The position numbers were made by a program, and so were the translations under genes. 8,577 nucleotides of DNA from an uncultured Myxococcales bacterium (lineage in GTDB: Bacteria > Myxococcota > UBA727 > VGSZ01), in the NCBI GenBank assembly GCA_903952805.1, contig CAJBHN010001214.1, positions 1-8,577 of the forward strand, given 5' to 3'. Under the pieces are notes generated by a model. That model searched no databases. It was given only the letters and a program-made list of their open reading frames with translations, and was not told the DNA's origin. Every line of letters begins with the position of its first letter. Within the stretch, counting starts at the first letter, position 1. Shown here in pieces: positions 4,946 through 8,577 of the stretch.

Positions 4946-7183
4946 GTGCCGCAGGTCGTCGGTGCCGAGCCGGCCGCCGTCGTGGCACGTCGGCGTGAGA
5001 CCCGCGAGGAGCGTCGGACCCGCATCGATGAGCGAGTCCGGAGTCTCCCCACCGAGCCTGGCTGCTACTTGATGAAGGATCGCCGTGGCGAAATTTTCTA
5101 CGTCGGCAAGGCGTCAGATTTGCGCTCGCGGGTGCGGTCGTATTTTTCGGGGTCTGATACGCGCCAGTTCGTTGAGTGGCTCGACGAGCTGCTCGACGAC
5201 CTCGACATCATCGTGGTGCGCAACGAGAAAGAGGCGCTGCTGCTTGAGCGAACGCTGGTGCGGCAGCATCAGCCCCGCTTCAACGTCAAGCTGCGCGACG
5301 ACAAAAATTTCATCCACCTGCGCTTGCAGACCAGGCCGACGACGGATCCGACGGCTCTGCTGCGGAAACGCTTTCCGCGGGTCGAGGTGGTGCGAGGGGC
5401 CGCGACGACGGACCCCGGCGTGCGCACCTTTGGTCCATTTCATTCGGCGACGTCGGCACGAGCGACGCTGCGGGTGCTCAATCGGCATTTTCAGCTGCGG
5501 ACCTGCCGCGATGCGGTGTTGGAAAATCGGGTGCGCCCGTGTTTGCAACACCAGATTGGCCGCTGCCCGGCGCCGTGTGTCCATCCCGTTGCCGTCTATG
5601 GCGAGGCGTTGTTGGACACCGCCTTGTTCCTGGCTGGACGGCGAACCGAGCTTGCCGACCGTCTGCGCGCGCGCATGGTGGCCTACGCCGAGGAGGAGGA
5701 TTTCGAGGGGGCTGCCCGCGTACGCGACCAGTTGTCGTCCATCTCGACCGCCCTTGATCAGCAGGTCGTGACCGACGTCGAGCAGCGCAAGAACCAGGAC
5801 GTATGGGCCGTCGAAAGGCGTGGCAGCTTGTTGGTGGTGGTGCGGGTGCTGGTGCGCGACGGGCGCATGCAGGGCATCGAGACCAACGACTTCGAGCGCG
5901 CCGAGTTTGAGACTGAGGAACTGCTCGGTTCGTTTCTGTCGCAGCACTACGATGAGGTTGAACCAAGCACCATTCCCGACGAGATATTGCTGGGGCAAAG
6001 TATCGGACCGTGGGCCGGGCCGTTGGCGGACGTCGTCACCGAACGACGAGGTCGTCGTGTGGAAGTCACCACTCCCCAACGGGGCCGCAAGAGTCAGTTG
6101 GTCGAGATCGCGCAGAAGAACGCCCTCACGACCATCGAAGACAAGCTGCGCAGGGCCGAGGTGCGTCAGAGCGGTTTGATCGCCCTGGCCGAACGCATCG
6201 GGTTGAAGGCGCCGCCCCGCGTGATTGAGTGCTTCGATATTTCGTTGTTCCAGGGCACCGACGCGGTCGCGAGTCAGGTCTGCTTCGTCGACGGCGCCAA
6301 GGATGCTGCCCGCTATCGACGCATGAACATCAAGACCGTCGAAGGCACCGACGATTTTGCCATGCTGTACGAGGCCATCAGTCGGCGGCTGCGACGGGGC
6401 GTCGAACACGGCGGCCTGCCCGACCTCATCATCGTCGACGGCGGCAAGGGTCAGCTCAACGCCGCCATGGCGGCATTTCGCGACGTCGGTGTCCGCATCA
6501 TCAACGGCCTCGGCGGTGAAGCCATGCGTCCTGACGATCATCAGGCTGCAGTGGCCCTGGCATCCATTGCCAAGGCGCGCACGTTCAACACCAGCAGCAA
6601 GAAGCGGGGTGCCCGGCCGGCAACGCCGCGCGACGACCGCGGCGGCCTGGCTGCCGACGACGACGAAATGCAGATGAGCCCCGAGCGCTTGTTCTTGCCC
6701 GGGGTCAAAGATCCGCTGGTGCTGCGTCCCCATACGCCGGACCGATTCTTGATCGAGCAACTGCGCGATGAAGCCCATCGTTTTGCCATCACGGCCCATC
6801 GGTCCAAGCGCAAACGACGCACGTTGAGGTCGGTGCTCGACGAGATCCCCGGGGTCGGCCCGCAGAAGCGGCGGGCGCTGCTGAAAAGCTTTGGATCGGC
6901 CGAAGGTGTGGCCGTGGCGTCGTTGGAGGCGCTGGCGGCGGTGGCGGGCATCGGCACCGCCCTCGCCGAACGCATCAAGGGTGCGCTGACGGTCACGGCG
7001 GCCGACGGCGGCGACCACGACGAGAGCGCTGAACGCGGCGAGAGCGACGACGACGACGTGGTCGCCCTCGACGACGACGTGGTCGACGACGACGGCGACG
7101 ACGGCGACGTCGGCCACGACCCAGTGGTCGACGACGATGATGGCGACGATGGCGGTGCCGTTGGTGGCGAGGGCGGGACCTGA
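4946..7183 (+). CDS. uvrC: Excinuclease ABC subunit UvrC, with an insertion and an acidic tail
   Basis: UvrC makes both incisions around a DNA lesion held by UvrB in nucleotide excision repair. The 745 residues exceed the usual ~600. The GIY-YIG nuclease spans about 36-115: 'GCYLM' (39-43), 'FYVGKASDLRSRV' (51-63), likely catalytic Glu96, 'RFNV' (111-114). Cys187, Cys199, Cys207 and Cys211 have the spacing of the E. coli UvrC iron-sulfur cysteines. The UVR motif that contacts UvrB is at about 237-268. The RNase H-like half carries 'CFDIS' (Asp431), 'IIVDGGKGQLNAA' (Asp498) and 'RDEAHRFAI' (His611). Tandem helix-hairpin-helix motifs follow ('IPGVGPQKRRALL' 634-646; 'VAGIGTALAERI' 666-677). Roughly 50 extra residues lie between Asp498 and 'LFLPG' (582-586), and residues ~686-745 form an Asp-rich tail. 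The start is GTG 4946 with a weak AGGGA only 3 nt upstream; an in-frame GTG at 4982 is an alternative. Confidence 0.95.
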   Translation: MPQVVGAEPAAVVARRRETREERRTRIDERVRSLPTEPGCYLMKDRRGEIFYVGKASDLRSRVRSYFSGSDTRQFVEWLDELLDDLDIIVVRNEKEALLLERTLVRQHQPRFNVKLRDDKNFIHLRLQTRPTTDPTALLRKRFPRVEVVRGAATTDPGVRTFGPFHSATSARATLRVLNRHFQLRTCRDAVLENRVRPCLQHQIGRCPAPCVHPVAVYGEALLDTALFLAGRRTELADRLRARMVAYAEEEDFEGAARVRDQLSSISTALDQQVVTDVEQRKNQDVWAVERRGSLLVVVRVLVRDGRMQGIETNDFERAEFETEELLGSFLSQHYDEVEPSTIPDEILLGQSIGPWAGPLADVVTERRGRRVEVTTPQRGRKSQLVEIAQKNALTTIEDKLRRAEVRQSGLIALAERIGLKAPPRVIECFDISLFQGTDAVASQVCFVDGAKDAARYRRMNIKTVEGTDDFAMLYEAISRRLRRGVEHGGLPDLIIVDGGKGQLNAAMAAFRDVGVRIINGLGGEAMRPDDHQAAVALASIAKARTFNTSSKKRGARPATPRDDRGGLAADDDEMQMSPERLFLPGVKDPLVLRPHTPDRFLIEQLRDEAHRFAITAHRSKRKRRTLRSVLDEIPGVGPQKRRALLKSFGSAEGVAVASLEALAAVAGIGTALAERIKGALTVTAADGGDHDESAERGESDDDDVVALDDDVVDDDGDDGDVGHDPVVDDDDGDDGGAVGGEGGT
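7044..7155 (+). repeat. GAC-rich low-complexity tract encoding the UvrC acidic tail
   Basis: The 3' end of uvrC is an irregular GAC/GAT-GGC-GTG tract. In residues 701-735, 20 of 35 positions are Asp, with recurrent Asp-Asp-Val-Val blocks. Such triplet tracts can expand or contract in frame by slippage. Confidence 0.75.
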
Positions 7184-7187
7184 GGGT

Positions 7188-8132
7188 TCAGTCGTTGACG
7201 GTGACGGTGGCCGTACCCGCCATCACCCCCGATGGGCCTGACCCACTCGCTGCCGTCGCCAGCCACCCGGCAGCGAGTCGGCCCAGGTTCGCTCGGGCCA
7301 CAGCAAGCTCCACGGGAGAGACAGGGAGCCGCGTGAGCTCGTCGATGAGCGCCTTGCCGTTGGGTGGACGGCGGGTCGGCTCGCGCCGCAGGCAGGCCAT
7401 CAGGAGCTGCTCCAGGGCCGGTGGGGCTGTCTGTGAAGCGATAGGATGAATCGGGGTCAGGCGCACTTTGCGCAAACGCTCCGCGGGGCTGTCGTCGGCG
7501 TTGATGCCAAGTGGGTGGCGGCCTGTCACGAGGGCGTAGCCAAGGGCGCCCCACGCCCACACGTCGGCCGCGGCCGTGGCGACCTCGCCCAGACCCTGCT
7601 CCGGGGCCATCGCCGATGGCGTCCCGATGATGGCCCCCGTGCGGGTCACCTGTGGGCGGTCGTCGGCGCGGGCGACGCCAAAGTCGATCAGGTGGACGCG
7701 GCCATGGCGGTCGAGCAACACGTTTCGCCGGCTCAAGTCCCGGTGGACGACGCCGACGACGTGGGCCGTGGCGAGGGCGTCGGCGATGTCCACCAGGATG
7801 GTCGCTGTCTCTTGCCAGGACACAGTGATGCCCGCGGGCAGGGGGACACCGTCAACCTGGTCCTGGGCAAAAAAGGGGAGGCCGTCATCGTCGCCGACGC
7901 CAACGAAGGCCGGGATGCGTGGATGTGACAGGCGGGCCAGCACCCGGGCTTCCTCGGCGACGCGGCGCACGGCATTCTTGTTGTCGGCGAGACTTGGGTG
8001 GAGGCGTTTGATCACGGCCGACCGGCGCGTGCCGCCTTGGCGGACATCGTCCACGTCGCCGACGAGGGTTTCGGTCAGGTTTCCCCGGCCAAGAACCGCC
8101 GTCACGCGCAAGAGCTTCAGTCGTGGCGCCAT
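7188..8132 (-). CDS. Hanks-type serine/threonine protein kinase with altered catalytic loop
   Basis: The 314-residue protein is essentially one kinase domain. Visible motifs: a weak glycine loop 'LGRGNLTETLVG' (14-25), 'AVIKRL' with the ATP lysine Lys42, Glu61 of the C-helix ('EEARVL'), 'VVHRDLSRRNVLL' (128-140) with catalytic Asp132 and Asn137, 'IDFGVA' with Asp150, 'GTPSAMAPEQ' (170-179), 'ADVWAWGALGYALVTGRHP' (189-207) and the late Arg in 'RREPTRRP' (249-256). Lys42, Glu61, Asp132, Asn137 and Asp150 are all kept, so catalysis is plausible. The usual Lys-Pro of HRDLKPxN is Ser-Arg, the APE loop has Ala where Tyr is common, and the glycine loop lacks its last conserved Gly. No clear membrane anchor or sensor domain is seen after the kinase; the tail is short and Ala/Gly/Thr-rich. 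It starts 6 nt after the stop of the sigma-54 activator, so the two are probably coupled. Its 3' end converges on uvrC with a 4-nt gap. Confidence 0.9.
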   Translation of the reverse strand: MAPRLKLLRVTAVLGRGNLTETLVGDVDDVRQGGTRRSAVIKRLHPSLADNKNAVRRVAEEARVLARLSHPRIPAFVGVGDDDGLPFFAQDQVDGVPLPAGITVSWQETATILVDIADALATAHVVGVVHRDLSRRNVLLDRHGRVHLIDFGVARADDRPQVTRTGAIIGTPSAMAPEQGLGEVATAAADVWAWGALGYALVTGRHPLGINADDSPAERLRKVRLTPIHPIASQTAPPALEQLLMACLRREPTRRPPNGKALIDELTRLPVSPVELAVARANLGRLAAGWLATAASGSGPSGVMAGTATVTVND

Positions 8133-8135
8133 GGG

Positions 8136-8140
8136 ACCTC
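8136..8140 (-). promoter_or_regulatory. Ribosome binding site of the kinase gene, overlapping the upstream stop codon
   Basis: On the minus strand the activator's TGA stop (8141-8139) runs into GAGGT (8140-8136), 3 nt before the kinase ATG. The stop codon and binding site share bases, a layout typical of translational coupling. Confidence 0.6.
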
Positions 8141-8577
8141 AGCGCTGCTGTCGCTTGTCAGGCGACACTGCATCGTCACCACGCAGTCCGACGCGACGGA
8201 GCACCCGGTGGGCGTAGGTGCGGGTGAGGCCGACCGCGGTCGCGGCTTGCGACACGTTGCCGCTGGCCGACGACAGCGCTGCCTCCATGAACGCCCGCTC
8301 AAAGCGCAACAGCGCGCGGTCGCGGGCCTCGCTGAAGGGAAGATGCAGCAGGTCGGCCACCAACAGACCGCCGGGAACCTCGGTGGGGGAACCCAGCAGT
8401 TCCTGAACGTGGCGGTCGGCGACGCTGCGGTCGGCGACGCTGCGGTCGGCCGTCGCCGACAGCGGGGCGGGGGGCTGTGCGCTGCCCTCAAACGGCGGCA
8501 GGTGGAGGCCGCCGTCACCGAGGGCGACGGCTTGCTCAAGGGTGTTTTTCAGTTCGCGAATGTTGCCGGGCCATCGC
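8139..8577 (-). CDS. Sigma-54-dependent transcriptional activator, C-terminal part (partial)
   Basis: The minus strand is open from the right edge and encodes 145 C-terminal residues; the start and most of the ATPase lie outside. The fragment opens with 'RWPGNIRELKNTLEQA' (1-16), the end of the AAA+ domain of bacterial enhancer-binding proteins (the Trp-Pro-Gly-Asn-x-Arg-Glu-Leu signature). A Pro/Ala-rich linker (about 28-75) contains the pentapeptide repeat Ala-Asp-Arg-Ser-Val. Next comes 'LPFSEARDRALLRFERAFM' (79-97), then the Fis-type helix-turn-helix 'GNVSQAATAVGLTRTYAHRVL' in two parts (106-115 and 116-126), ending in 'RRVGL' and a short basic tail. Such proteins bind upstream enhancers and open sigma-54 holoenzyme promoters by ATP hydrolysis. 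The input domain (FHA, GAF, receiver or other) cannot be seen. The kinase gene follows directly, so phosphorylation-dependent control is a reasonable inference. Confidence 0.92.
   Translation of the reverse strand, partial: RWPGNIRELKNTLEQAVALGDGGLHLPPFEGSAQPPAPLSATADRSVADRSVADRHVQELLGSPTEVPGGLLVADLLHLPFSEARDRALLRFERAFMEAALSSASGNVSQAATAVGLTRTYAHRVLRRVGLRGDDAVSPDKRQQR
8412..8450 (-). repeat. 15-nt tandem repeat, 2.6 copies, in the activator linker
   Basis: GCGGTCGGCGACGCT occurs at 8412-8426 and 8427-8441, then its first 9 nt at 8442-8450. In the gene it encodes (Ala-Asp-Arg-Ser-Val) twice and a diverged Ala-Asp-Arg-His-Val, in the linker between ATPase and DNA-binding domain. Positions 8430-8439 and 8451-8460 are perfect 10-nt inverse complements around an 11-nt loop. 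Confidence 0.8.

Noticed and set aside
5114..7117. 667-codon minus-strand open frame
   Set aside because: It is antisense to most of uvrC and matches no family; the composition is that of a shadow of GC-biased codons. The plus strand shows all UvrC domains.

Overview
This is a GC-rich bacterial window with short intergenic gaps. It holds eight protein genes; the two at the edges run off the window. I see no rRNA, tRNA, CRISPR array, insertion sequence or other mobile element. Two features suggest a Deltaproteobacteria-like lineage (Myxococcota or Bradymonadota style). One is a sigma-54 activator whose Fis-type tail resembles those of myxobacteria, followed directly by a Hanks-type Ser/Thr kinase. 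The other is the style of the UvrC RNase H domain. This placement is inference only.

Layout. Positions 1-1484 (minus) encode a polytopic membrane protein of the DUF2079 family, cut by the left edge. Divergently, 1538-3831 (plus) is a tight two-gene operon: an ArnC/DPM1-like polyprenyl-phosphate glycosyltransferase, overlapping by 4 nt a UDP-glucose 6-dehydrogenase (Ugd). Positions 3866-4862 (minus) carry ybaB and recR, the usual recombination-repair pair but without dnaX in front. Divergent from them, 4946-7183 (plus) is uvrC, enlarged by an insertion in the RNase H-like half and a very Asp-rich C-terminal tail. Positions 7188-8577 (minus) hold a Ser/Thr protein kinase with altered catalytic-loop residues and, upstream in the same operon, the C-terminal end of a sigma-54-dependent activator.

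How the genes may work together. Ugd makes UDP-glucuronate, the GT2 enzyme is of the kind that loads a sugar onto undecaprenyl/polyprenyl phosphate, and DUF2079 proteins look like multi-pass GT-C-type transferases that could use such a lipid-linked sugar. The three may form a cell-envelope glycosylation module; the functional link is inference. RecR, YbaB and UvrC are genome-maintenance functions. The kinase/activator pair is a signalling operon. All four transcription-unit borders are tight: 53 and 83 nt at divergent junctions, 34 and 4 nt at convergent junctions.

No clearly new system is evident. The points most worth a second look are the envelope-sugar trio, a Glu-to-Ser change in the RecR Toprim motif, the UvrC insertion and acidic tail, the degenerate kinase motifs, and a C8/G-rich tract in the first codons of the DUF2079 gene.
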